DNA from: Phycisphaerae bacterium | GTDB taxonomy: Bacteria > Planctomycetota > Phycisphaerae > UBA1845 | Assembly: GCA_029260055.1 (NCBI GenBank) | Contig: JAJDDX010000424.1 | Span: 1 to 64,000 of the forward strand | DNA length: 64,000 bases | Direction of reading: 5' to 3' | Shown: positions 43,417 through 51,939 of the stretch, one piece after another | How positions within the stretch are numbered: the stretch's first letter is position 1 | How the letters are laid out: every line of letters begins with the position of its first letter | Notes under the pieces: model-generated | What the model was told of the DNA's origin: nothing | What the model saw: only the letters and a program-made list of their open reading frames with translations | Databases searched by the model: none | Translations under genes and position numbers: made by a program

Positions 43417-44007
43417 ATGGACACCGGGTCGAGCCACACCGGATTCTCGCGCAGTCCAGACTCGGGCCGAGAGACGATTCTCCGGCTCGTCGCGGCGCAC
43501 GAACCATCGATCCGCCGGATCATCGGGCAGCGCAGCGGACCGGGCGTACTTCGACGAACCACACTCGACGACTTGTTCCAGGAGACGGTCACGGCTGCGC
43601 TGAGAGGAGCGAATTCGTTTGTCTACATCGACGATGCTCGCTTCGTGGCATGGATGACGACAATCGCACGAAACGTCATCGCGCGAACCGGCAGAGATGC
43701 GGCGCGCCGCCCCGGGGAACGGCGTCTCAAGAGCCCGGAGTCTTCCGGCGTGGGTGTGGTCGACGACGAACTCGTTTCACCCGAGCGGACACCGTCGAGT
43801 GTCGTCTCAGCCAGAGAGTGCGAGGTCGCGCTCGGGCGGGCGTTGAGCAGGCTCCCCGACCATTATCGCGAAGTCATCACGCTCTATCGAATCGAGGGGC
43901 TTTCGATGGCCGACGTGGCCGAGAGGATGGGGCGCACCGAAAGCGCGTGTTGCAGCCTCTTTCTTCGCGCCATGAAGGTCCTTCGCACGAAGTACCCAAT
44001 CCGATGA
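43417..44007 (+). CDS. ECF-like sigma-70 family RNA polymerase sigma factor
   Basis: The ATG at 43417 (a GTG lies 12 bases upstream) gives 196 residues. Region 2 is seen in 'TTLDDLFQETVTAALRGANS' and 'ARFVAWMTTIARNVIARTGR'; region 4 in 'LPDHYREVITLYRIEGLSMA' and the helix-turn-helix 'DVAERMGRTESACCSLFLRA'. It belongs to the planctomycete group of ECF sigma factors encoded beside Ser/Thr kinases. Its stop overlaps the kinase start (ATGA), so the pair is co-translated, and the membrane kinase is the probable control input by phosphorylation, as reported for other kinase-linked ECF groups. Confidence 0.88.
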   Translation: MDTGSSHTGFSRSPDSGRETILRLVAAHEPSIRRIIGQRSGPGVLRRTTLDDLFQETVTAALRGANSFVYIDDARFVAWMTTIARNVIARTGRDAARRPGERRLKSPESSGVGVVDDELVSPERTPSSVVSARECEVALGRALSRLPDHYREVITLYRIEGLSMADVAERMGRTESACCSLFLRAMKVLRTKYPIR

Positions 44008-46571
44008 GCCCTCGCGAGCGATCTTCAGCGGAATTCACTGCCGTCGTGCAGGAGTATTTCTCGGAAGTCGATGCCGGCACGGCGCCCGACCGGAGTGAGT
44101 TCGTGGCGCGGCATCCGGAGTGTGCCGACGAGCTTCGCATCTTCTTCGACGATCTCGAATTCCTGGATCACAAGATAGCCGAGAGTCCGCTCTCGAGCGG
44201 GTCCGCGAGCGCCGCGGAGGCTCCCGGGCGAGCCGCCGCGGATCGTGCCGGAGCGAGTTCGGACCCCGGGGCTGCCGACGAGCTGCCGGACATCGCTGGT
44301 TACCGGCTGATCACCGAACTGGGCGGTGGCGGTCAGGGCACCGTCTACATGGCGGAGCAGAGTTCGACGCGTCGGGTTGTGGCTCTGAAGCTCCTTCGCG
44401 AAGGGGCGTTTGCGTCGCGGGCGGACCGGCTTCGCTTCCAGAACGAGATCGAGCTTGCGTCGAGCCTTACCCACCCGGCTGTCGTTCGCGTTTACGCTTC
44501 CGGTCAGGCCAACGGGCATTCCTATTTTACGATGGAGTTTGTCGACGGCGATCCTCTCGACATCCACGTCCGCACGCAGGAGGCGAGCATCGCCGAGGTC
44601 TTGCGGCTGTTCAAGAAGACCTGCGACGGCGTCAGCTACGCTCATCGTCACGGTGTGATCCACCGCGATCTGAAGCCTTCCAACATCCTGGTCGACGTTA
44701 ACGGAGAGCCTCACATCCTGGATTTCGGGCTAGCCAAGCGGGTTGCCGGGGTCATCGGGCCGGGCGCCAGGCCTGTGACCGAAATCGGGCAGTTCACCGG
44801 CACGTGGCAGTACGCCTCGCCCGAGCAGATTCGGGGGAATCCGTCGCTGGTCGACACGCGGACGGACGTATACACGCTGGGCGTCATTTTGTACGAGCTG
44901 CTCGCGGATAGCCTGCCGTATCCGGGCAGCAGCGAGTCGCGCGGTGCGATTGCTCGGCACATTATCGGCACTTACCCGAAGCGGCTCCGGTCGGTCCGCC
45001 CGGAGGTCTCCCCCGACCTCGAAGCCATCGTTCTCAGAGCTCTGCACAAGGAGTGCGACGAGCGGTACCAATCGGTCGCGGAGCTCAGGGACGATATTCA
45101 GCGCCATCTGGACGGGCTACCGATTCACGCCAAGCGCGACAGCGTCCTGTATGTCGCTCGCCTTGCGGTCCGACGACACCGGTGGCGCGTCGGCGCGGCT
45201 GCAGTCAGCCTGGCCGCACTGATTGTGTTCGCGGTGGTCGTTTCGTTGCTATATTCGAGCGCTGAGCAGGCCCGAGCGACACTGGAGGAGCGCATGGACC
45301 TCCGGCGCAACAGTCAAGGCTATCTCGTTCGGCATGTCGACGAACTCAGTTTTGCCCGCAACCTGCTGCGCGAAACTGCCCTCGCTCATCCGGACCTCCC
45401 GGAACTGCAGCGATGGCGCAAGCCGGTCTTTACATCCCCTGAGGAGACCCTGGACCTCGCCATCGCGGGTATGCCGAAGGGCATGCCGGACGTGATGTAC
45501 GAGCCGGCGGCGCCTGAGTACGCCGTCGCGGAGGCGTGGCTGCGGTCACGGGCGCGGCAGCTAAGCGACGTCGAGGAGCTCACGTCCAACTACCGATTGG
45601 CATTCGGGGGCGCCGAAGGTGAATACACGGGAACTTACTGGGCACTGAGCGACCGGCCGGTCGGACACTTTGCCGCGCAGAACGCCGGGAGTGCGCTCGT
45701 TGGGAGAGCGCTTATGTCCTTCCGTGCCGGACAACCTGAGGAAGCCCTCGCGAGCCTCGATGCCGCAAGAATGATAGCGCTGGGGCTTGGAGATGGGCGT
45801 TACAACCTGCACAAACGCGCCGCGTTGCACATTCGCGGGTGTACGTACGATGCCGTTCTCGATATCCTCGGAAACTGCGGTGGAGACGCTTCGCTTGCCG
45901 CTCCGTTCGTGTCTTGGATTCGTCGGGATCCGGCGTTACCGGACCTGAGGTCCGCATTGGTGACGCGTCGCATGCGTGCGGCGCAAGCCATCGAGTCGGC
46001 TACGGTCGCCGACGGCGCAGGGGCATACGTCGATTTGGACGAGCTGAATCGGTTTTCGAGCGGTCTGATCAACAAGGTGGGCCAACTGACGGACGAGAAC
46101 CGCGAGCGGTTGCGCGATGCGAAGCCCAGCGAGGCGATCGAGTTGATCGATCAGCACGTGGCAGCGGTCGCTCTCCCGGCGCGGGACGCTGCCATGTTGC
46201 CCGGGCACGATCGCAACCAATCCGCGTTGGATCCGAGCCACCCCATCGCAGCACTGATGCCGAATCTGAAGATGCTCCGTCGTACGCATCGCATAATCGA
46301 CCTTCGACGGACGGCCGCGATGCTCGTCGGCGGTATCTGTGGCTACCATTCCGAGCGTGGCGAGTGGCCGGTGACGCTGCAGGCGTTCCTTCCGGATGTT
46401 GGCCCCATATCGCCGGAGATGGTCATGCACGAGGCGTACTCGTACGTTCTTTCGGATGGTATGCCGACTCTCTACGCCGTTCGTTCCGTTGGTGACGGCG
46501 ATGCCGGGCCGTTCCGTCCTTTCACGACCGGTCCAGCCGGTTCCGTCGTTTGGCGCTCCGCGGAGCCTTGA
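44004..46571 (+). CDS. Membrane Ser/Thr protein kinase linked to a sigma factor
   Basis: From the ATG at 44004 the protein has 855 residues; the open frame continuing upstream is antisense-like overlap with the sigma gene. A planctomycete-type N-terminal helix region ('EYFSEVDAGTAPDRSEFVAR') precedes the kinase domain (about 99-375): Gly-rich loop 'LGGGGQGTVY', Lys129 in 'VALKLL', HRDLKPSN (220-227), DFG (240-242) and 'SPEQIRG'. One membrane segment lies at 396-418, followed by about 435 residues outside with no recognised fold ('DLPELQRWRKPVFTSPEETL', 'EEALASLDAARMIALGLGDG'), perhaps the sensor. It is cytoplasmic kinase, periplasmic sensor in topology, and probably acts on the overlapping sigma factor. 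Confidence 0.92.
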   Translation: MSPRERSSAEFTAVVQEYFSEVDAGTAPDRSEFVARHPECADELRIFFDDLEFLDHKIAESPLSSGSASAAEAPGRAAADRAGASSDPGAADELPDIAGYRLITELGGGGQGTVYMAEQSSTRRVVALKLLREGAFASRADRLRFQNEIELASSLTHPAVVRVYASGQANGHSYFTMEFVDGDPLDIHVRTQEASIAEVLRLFKKTCDGVSYAHRHGVIHRDLKPSNILVDVNGEPHILDFGLAKRVAGVIGPGARPVTEIGQFTGTWQYASPEQIRGNPSLVDTRTDVYTLGVILYELLADSLPYPGSSESRGAIARHIIGTYPKRLRSVRPEVSPDLEAIVLRALHKECDERYQSVAELRDDIQRHLDGLPIHAKRDSVLYVARLAVRRHRWRVGAAAVSLAALIVFAVVVSLLYSSAEQARATLEERMDLRRNSQGYLVRHVDELSFARNLLRETALAHPDLPELQRWRKPVFTSPEETLDLAIAGMPKGMPDVMYEPAAPEYAVAEAWLRSRARQLSDVEELTSNYRLAFGGAEGEYTGTYWALSDRPVGHFAAQNAGSALVGRALMSFRAGQPEEALASLDAARMIALGLGDGRYNLHKRAALHIRGCTYDAVLDILGNCGGDASLAAPFVSWIRRDPALPDLRSALVTRRMRAAQAIESATVADGAGAYVDLDELNRFSSGLINKVGQLTDENRERLRDAKPSEAIELIDQHVAAVALPARDAAMLPGHDRNQSALDPSHPIAALMPNLKMLRRTHRIIDLRRTAAMLVGGICGYHSERGEWPVTLQAFLPDVGPISPEMVMHEAYSYVLSDGMPTLYAVRSVGDGDAGPFRPFTTGPAGSVVWRSAEP

Positions 46572-46605
46572 CACCGCTTGTTCCGGTCAGCCGTGGCGTG
46601 TGGGC

Positions 46606-46983
46606 CTAACGGGTTGACCCGACAACAGGGCAATCCTCGCACTCGATCGAGACCGTACCGGCCGGGCAAGTGCCGATCTCGAGCAGGCATTCGTTGTCCG
46701 CCAAGCAGCACAACGGCTCCTTTTGCGGTGGGGGGCTGGCCTGAACTGTCGGACCGCCGGCATCTGCGATCGGCGCCGTATCCCAATCCGGGTCCGCATG
46801 ACAGACGCCCTGTTCCGGGTCGTCGCACGACGTATCTTCGGCGACGTTGGCGGCGGCCGAGTCATCAGGTGTCAGCGCCGTGACGCTGAGCCCGTCGATT
46901 GTGACCATATCTGTTGAAGCCGTCGATGAGCTCGCGGCGATCATCGCTACTACAAGAACCAGCAAACCAGTTGAAGTCTTCAT
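46606..46983 (-). CDS. Small secreted Cys-rich protein, unknown function
   Basis: The ATG at 46983 follows an AGGGAGA site and gives 125 residues with a signal peptide ('GLLVLVVAMIAASSSTAST'). The mature part has eight Cys, including 'CCLADNECLLEIGTCPAGT' and 'ECEDCP', and an Asp/Ala/Pro-rich middle. The C-terminal Cys pattern recalls the Cys-rich segments of the large secreted family at 48.8-55.9 kb, for example 'CxxDxDC'. It could be a short surface or disulfide-bonded protein. Convergent with the kinase gene: 34 bases separate the two stops. Confidence 0.6.
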   Translation of the reverse strand: MKTSTGLLVLVVAMIAASSSTASTDMVTIDGLSVTALTPDDSAAANVAEDTSCDDPEQGVCHADPDWDTAPIADAGGPTVQASPPPQKEPLCCLADNECLLEIGTCPAGTVSIECEDCPVVGSTR

Positions 46984-47715
46984 TCTAATCTCCCTTCGTT
47001 TCGTTGGCGCGCAGCATCCCCGCAAACGGCAGGGCTGCCGCGCGCAACACAGCTTTTGGATGACAGTAGTAAGCGGACAGCTCGGGGCGATTTGCTCGGT
47101 GTGAGCAGCCCGCGTGTCCGCACACTCTTTGTAGTGCTATCTAAGGGTGCCCGCCCAGGAAGAAGAACGCTTACCCGCGGCGGCTGGCATACCCGACCAT
47201 CAACGTCGCTCGATCCCGTCCTATAGGGTAAGTACTTAAACGGCCACGATCGTTCGCTCAAAATCAGGAAATGTTTCAGATCGCGCCGAAGGGCGAACCG
47301 GTGGCGCCGAATTGCGGTGTCGATGCGTGCTGTTTGGACGCGAGCGGCGCAATACATAGCGCGCCCTCACGGCGGTCGGTCAGGCCGGCCCGCGCGACGA
47401 AATCACCGGGTCAGGTGCCATACCGACCGTGTGAAAAGCTGACGAGAATGATGGCCCGGTGAACCCCCGACGGCGCGCGTGCCGCTACTACTATACGATG
47501 CGATCGGCCCCTTCCCGGCGGCGCCCCCGGATGGCCGACGTTCACGTAACTCGTTGAACTCACGGAGATTATGTACGCAGGCCTGCTTCGCGGCGCTGCA
47601 CGGTGGGGGAGAGCCCCGGTCGGGCTTTCAGCCAATGTCGCGCCAACCAGTGACCGATAAACACGGGGCTTCCAGAACTGCGGAAGGCGATCGATTCCCT
47701 TACGGAGTTGACGAG
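46984..47715. other. Divergent intergenic region of about 730 bases
   Basis: It lies between the leftward small secreted protein and the rightward gene at 47716. Open frames here have no ribosome site or recognisable domain. An imperfect hairpin (GAGAGCCC / GGGCTTTC) lies at about 47610-47629. No tRNA or repeat array was recognised. Confidence 0.4.
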
Positions 47716-48678
47716 ATGCAGATCCATGCTGTTGGCACCCAGCCGGTCAGTGCGTTTCATTCGAACCGGCCACAACTCGCGGAGGCGAGCTCATCCAGGC
47801 AATCGGTGACCGCTCCTTCCGGCGAAACTGAACCGATGCCCGCTCCGCCGCCGGACGAGGTGAAGCCGCCCAAGGGCCACGCCCATGGACGCGCCGGCGA
47901 CGCCCACGTGCCCGGCGTGGTCCGATTGCTGGAAGCTGGGCACTTTCGCGGAGTATCCGACGTCCGCCTCCGGATCAACTTCAACGATCAGCTTACGGCT
48001 CGGGCCCAGGCAGGAGCCGAGCCCGTGGTGGCTGCGGGCGCTACTCGCCTCGGCGAGACGGTGACGGCAGCCGCCGAGGGGTTGCTGGCTTCGTACGCCG
48101 CTGATGACGAGGCGCGCGCGGCGCTAAGCGAACTGCTTGACACGTTCAGCGTGTCGGTCGAAGCGGCTGGTAGCGGTGCAACCGCGAATGGGGCGATCGA
48201 CGCCGGCGAGTTGGAGGCATCGCTGCAATCGGCGTTCGACGACATGGTCGGAGGATTGGAGGCGCTGTTTGCTACTCCGGTCGACGAGCCACCGGCGGGC
48301 GATGTTGATGTGCCGGTTGACGGTACCGGCGTTGATGGCGTCGCCGACCCGCTCGCTCCCACTCCGATCGACGCCGGTGGCGCGCTCGCACAGCCCTTGG
48401 CGGCGGGCGTAGCCGGGGAGTCGGTGCCTGTCGAAGTAGAGCCGGAGGCGGAGGCCGCCGATCCGGAGGCTGGCGTCACGACGACGACGCTGGACGAGGC
48501 TTTGGCAGCTTTGACGGATATGTTCCGTGAGGCGTTGTCGACCTTGCTTACGTCGGTCGATTCGGCGCTGCGGCTGCCGGAGCCGTCGGCGCCGCACGGG
48601 AACGGTGCGGCCTTCGAGAAGTTCCTGGCGATCTACCGCGATCTTCAAAACGGCGTCGCGGTAGACGAGGTCGGGTAG
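47716..48678 (+). CDS. Ala/Pro/Asp-rich protein of unknown function
   Basis: The ATG at 47716 lies 8 bases after GGAG, so I prefer it to the longer frame opening at 47479. The 320-residue protein has no signal peptide. An N-terminal disordered, Pro-rich part ('PMPAPPPDEVKPPKGHAHGR') is followed by 'VRLLEAGHFRGVSDVRLRIN', a helical Ala/Glu-rich middle, an acidic low-complexity stretch ('VEVEPEAEAADPEAGVTTTT') and a final helix ('FEKFLAIYRDLQNGVAV'). I do not recognise a family. The shape suggests a structural or scaffold protein. It converges with the leftward tandem family. Confidence 0.6.
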   Translation: MQIHAVGTQPVSAFHSNRPQLAEASSSRQSVTAPSGETEPMPAPPPDEVKPPKGHAHGRAGDAHVPGVVRLLEAGHFRGVSDVRLRINFNDQLTARAQAGAEPVVAAGATRLGETVTAAAEGLLASYAADDEARAALSELLDTFSVSVEAAGSGATANGAIDAGELEASLQSAFDDMVGGLEALFATPVDEPPAGDVDVPVDGTGVDGVADPLAPTPIDAGGALAQPLAAGVAGESVPVEVEPEAEAADPEAGVTTTTLDEALAALTDMFREALSTLLTSVDSALRLPEPSAPHGNGAAFEKFLAIYRDLQNGVAVDEVG

Positions 48679-48767
48679 ACGGGCGCGCAGAAGAGGACAA
48701 GATCCCGGCCGCACGCGCTCACGGGCCGCGCCTTTCGACTCGCTCCACCGCGCCAGCTTGCAGCATG

Positions 48768-49703
48768 TCAGCCATCTAGTCGCCGAATAGCTCGTCCCCG
48801 GACCTTGGCCGCGGAAAGGAGCATGAGGGCGAGGATCACGATTCCCCACTGAGACACTGCCGGGACTGGCTCGACCTGGCATTCGTCAGGAACGCCGTCG
48901 CCGTTATCGTCGGCGCTTTCTCCTGTTGCGATGTCGCATTCGTCAGGCGTGCCGTTGGCCTGGCAGTCGTGGCTCATGCCTTGGGTGATGTCCTGGTCGT
49001 CAGGAATGCGGTTGCCGTTGCAGTCGTCGGCGCCGACATGCAGGGTCAACGTCGCCGACCAGTCCAACGGTATGCTTTGGTCGTCGTCATCCAAGAGGAA
49101 TGTATGGTCGGGGTTCTGCAGGAGGCCGAGGGCAAAAGAACCGCCGGCGTTTTCGCCCACCTCCAGCCACATGGTTCCCAGATACTTGCGGTTGCCGTCA
49201 TCCGGAACGCCCCACGGGGCGCTGAGCAGGGTCCCGGCGATTCCGTAGTTCCCAAGAAGTGCATCGCCTGACGTGCAGTCGGTGGCCCAGATTGCCAGGC
49301 GGCCGACGAACAGGTGGCCGGGTCGATGGTTCGGCTGTTCGATATACAGGGAGCCGCCGCATTCGCACAGGCTGCCGTCGCAGGCCGATGCGCCGAAACA
49401 ATCCTCGTCCTCAGTGCAGGGTAGCTCCGCGAGTTTGATCAGTCCGGTTGTGCCGCTCGCAAGGGACGTACCGTCCAGGCGAAGCTGATACGTCTTGACC
49501 AAGGCAGGCGCCCAGTCCTGAAGGTAGAACTCGATCTTCAACGAGTCGCCCGGTTGTACGACGAGATCTGCGGACGGCAAGTTCGCTGTCGAACCGTTGA
49601 TCTCGACGACCTCCATGGTCATGACTGCGGGCAGCGCCAGCGCGGTCGCCGAGAAGACTCCGATCAGACTTCCGGTGAGGCACAAAGTTGCGGCGTGTTT
49701 CAT
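48768..49703 (-). CDS. Secreted Cys-rich repeat-tailed protein, tandem copy A
   Basis: From the ATG at 49703 the 311-residue protein has a signal peptide (MKHAATLC... ending 'TALALP'), a beta-rich domain opening 'AVMTMEVVEINGST' with six Cys in the middle ('CTEDEDCFGASACDGSLCEC'), then 'GADDCNGNRIPDDQDITQGM', two Asp/Cys repeats ('DCQANGTPDECDI') and a C-terminal anchor 'VPAVSQWGIVILALMLLSAA' with a basic end. The tail resembles IPTL/PEP-CTERM-type sorting signals. The beta domain looks like a cohesin-like or carbohydrate-binding sandwich ('LPSADLVVQPGDSLKIEFYL'). It is likely surface-exposed. It is one of three tandem paralogues, with a fourth fused into 51940-55842. Confidence 0.75.
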   Translation of the reverse strand: MKHAATLCLTGSLIGVFSATALALPAVMTMEVVEINGSTANLPSADLVVQPGDSLKIEFYLQDWAPALVKTYQLRLDGTSLASGTTGLIKLAELPCTEDEDCFGASACDGSLCECGGSLYIEQPNHRPGHLFVGRLAIWATDCTSGDALLGNYGIAGTLLSAPWGVPDDGNRKYLGTMWLEVGENAGGSFALGLLQNPDHTFLLDDDDQSIPLDWSATLTLHVGADDCNGNRIPDDQDITQGMSHDCQANGTPDECDIATGESADDNGDGVPDECQVEPVPAVSQWGIVILALMLLSAAKVRGRAIRRLDG

Positions 49704-49808
49704 CGTTTCTCGTTTCCTTCTTTCCGGATCGTATCGTGCAGTAGCCACACTCAAGTCTCAGGCCGTAGTTTTTACCATGTCGGGCAGCCCGCCATCCGTT
49801 TCGACGGG

Positions 49809-50744
49809 TCAGCCGCAGGCTCGTCGAGGCGCCCGTCTTCGAATCTTCGCCGCAGTGAGAATCAAGAGGGCAAGGATGGCGAGCCCCCATTGCGAGATGG
49901 CTGGAACCGGTACGGCTTGGCATTCATCAGGAACACCATTGGCGTCATCGTCGGCGCTTTCTCCTGTTGCGATGTCGCACTCATCCGGGACGGCGTTGGC
50001 CTGGCAGTCGTCACTCGTGCCTTGGGCGATGTCCTGGTCGTCGGGCATGCGGTTGCCGTTGCAGTCGTCGGCGCCGACGCGCAGCGTCAGCGTGGCCGAA
50101 CGGTCCAACGGCAGGTTCAGGTAGTCTACATCCTCGAGGAACACTTCGTAGGGTATTTGAAGGAGGCGGAGCGTGAAGTCGCCGCCGGCGTCCTCACTCA
50201 CCGTCAGGAGTAACGTTCCCATGTGCTTGGGGATGCCTTGATCCGGAACGCCCGACAGCGGATGAAACAGCGTTCCGGCCAGTGCGTAGCTTCCTTCGAG
50301 TCCCCACGATGATGTGCAGTCGGCTGCGACAATGGCCTCGCGGTCGGCGAACACGTGGTCGGGGCGGCTGCTCGGCGCTTCCACATATGCTGAGCCGTAG
50401 CAACTGCACAGGTCGCCGTCGCATGTCGCGCCCTCGAAGCAGTCGCCGTCCGTCGCGCACGGCAATTCCGTCAGTGTGATCGCGCCGCTAGTGCCGCTCG
50501 CAAGTGAGGTACCGTCCAGGCGCATCTGGTAGGTAAGAAGCAACTCGGGCGCCCAACCCTGTAGATACATTTCGAGCTTCAAGGAGTCACCCGGGTTCAC
50601 GACGAGATCGCTCGACGGTAGACCCGCGGTCGAGCCGTTGACCTCGACGACTTCCATGGTCACGACGGCCGGCAGAGCCATCGCCGTTGCCGAGAAGAAA
50701 CCGATCAGGCTTCCGCAGAGCCACAAGGTCAAAGCGTGTTTCAT
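49809..50744 (-). CDS. Secreted Cys-rich repeat-tailed protein, tandem copy B
   Basis: The ATG at 50744 matches the MKHA start of copy A and gives 311 residues; the open frame above it overlaps copy C's tail and is not coding. It has a signal peptide, the 'AVVTMEVVEVNGSTAGLPSS' opening, a Cys block 'CATDGDCFEGATCDGDLCSC', 'GADDCNGNRMPDDQDIAQGT', two Asp/Cys repeats and the anchor 'VPAISQWGLAILALLILTAA'. Point differences from copies A and C are spread through the gene, so the duplication is not recent. Secretion and surface anchoring are inferred from the signal and tail; biochemical function is unknown. Confidence 0.75.
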   Translation of the reverse strand: MKHALTLWLCGSLIGFFSATAMALPAVVTMEVVEVNGSTAGLPSSDLVVNPGDSLKLEMYLQGWAPELLLTYQMRLDGTSLASGTSGAITLTELPCATDGDCFEGATCDGDLCSCYGSAYVEAPSSRPDHVFADREAIVAADCTSSWGLEGSYALAGTLFHPLSGVPDQGIPKHMGTLLLTVSEDAGGDFTLRLLQIPYEVFLEDVDYLNLPLDRSATLTLRVGADDCNGNRMPDDQDIAQGTSDDCQANAVPDECDIATGESADDDANGVPDECQAVPVPAISQWGLAILALLILTAAKIRRRAPRRACG

Positions 50745-50847
50745 CGCCTCTCGTTCCTTTCCTTCTGGATCGTAATGTGCATTCGCCACACGAACTCTCG
50801 GGCCGAAGTCCCTCCATGGCGGGTGCCCCACCATCCGTCTCGGCGCG

Positions 50848-51837
50848 TCAGCCGTCGGCCCGTCGAAATGCCGTGCCTCTAGTTTTCGCCGCGATAAGGA
50901 GCAAGAGGGCAAGGACGGCGAGTCCCCACGCGGAGACAGCCGGCACGGGCTCGAACTGGCACTCATCAGGAATGCCGTCGCCGTTGTGGTCCACGCTGCT
51001 CCCTTGTACGAGATCGCACTCGTCAGGGACGGCGTTCAGCTGACAGTCTTCACTCGCACCCTGCGTGAGGTCGCACTCATCCGGGACGGCGTTGGCCTGG
51101 CAGTCCTCACTCGTGCCTTGGGCGATGTCCTGGTCGTCAGGGATGCGGTTGCCGTTGCAGTCGTCGGCGCCGACATGCAGGGTCAACGTCGTCGACCAGT
51201 CTAGCGGAATGAGGTAGTCGTTTTCGTCCGCGACGAATGTCTGGTCGGCATTCTGCAGGAGGCCGAGCGTAAAACCGCCGCTGGCGTTTCCGCTCACCGT
51301 AAGCAACATGGTTCCCATGTACGTTCGTGTTCCCGGGTCCGGGATCCCCGGTATGCCGAACGCGATTCCGCCGAAGCCGTAGTTGCCGGCCAAGGCGAGC
51401 ATTGAAGTGCAGTCGACGGCCAAGATGGCGTCTTGTCCGAAGAACACGTGATCGGGCCGGCTGCCGGGTGGCTCGATGTACAAGGAACTCCAACAGTGGC
51501 ACAAGTTACCGTCGCACGCCGATTCGCCGTAACAGTCACCGTCGGCGGTGCACGGCAGTTCCGCCAGAGAGATCGTTCCGGTCGTGCCACTCGCGAGAGA
51601 TGCGCCGTCGAGGCGCAATTGATAGTAGAAGAGCAGGCCAGGCGCCCAATCCTGAAGATAGAATTCGACTTTCAACAAGTCGCCCGGGTTCACGACGAGA
51701 TCGGCGGACGGCAAACCCGTTGTCGAGCCGTTGATATCGACGACTTCCATGGTCATGACGGCCGGCAGAGCCAGGGTGGCCGTCGAAAACAACGCGATCA
51801 GGCCTCCGCTGAGGCATGAGGTTTTGGCGTGTTTCAT
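50848..51837 (-). CDS. Secreted Cys-rich repeat-tailed protein, tandem copy C
   Basis: The ATG at 51837 gives 329 residues, 18 more than copies A and B, because it has an extra Asp/Cys repeat unit ('DCQLNAVPDECDLVQGSS'). Otherwise the plan is the same: signal peptide, 'AVMTMEVVDINGSTTGLPSA', Cys block 'CTADGDCYGESACDGNLCHC', 'GADDCNGNRIPDDQDIAQGT', repeats and the 'VPAVSAWGLAVLALLLLIAA' tail. The one-unit difference shows the acidic repeats expand and contract. The Asp-rich loops may bind calcium, as in thrombospondin type-3 or dockerin repeats; this is inference. Confidence 0.75.
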   Translation of the reverse strand: MKHAKTSCLSGGLIALFSTATLALPAVMTMEVVDINGSTTGLPSADLVVNPGDLLKVEFYLQDWAPGLLFYYQLRLDGASLASGTTGTISLAELPCTADGDCYGESACDGNLCHCWSSLYIEPPGSRPDHVFFGQDAILAVDCTSMLALAGNYGFGGIAFGIPGIPDPGTRTYMGTMLLTVSGNASGGFTLGLLQNADQTFVADENDYLIPLDWSTTLTLHVGADDCNGNRIPDDQDIAQGTSEDCQANAVPDECDLTQGASEDCQLNAVPDECDLVQGSSVDHNGDGIPDECQFEPVPAVSAWGLAVLALLLLIAAKTRGTAFRRADG

Positions 51838-51939
51838 CGATCTTCGGTCCCTTCCTTCAGAGCGGTCATGTGCATTCGCGGCACGACATTTGGGCCGTAG
51901 TTCTTCCATGGAGGGCGTCCCATCATCCGTTTCGGTGCG

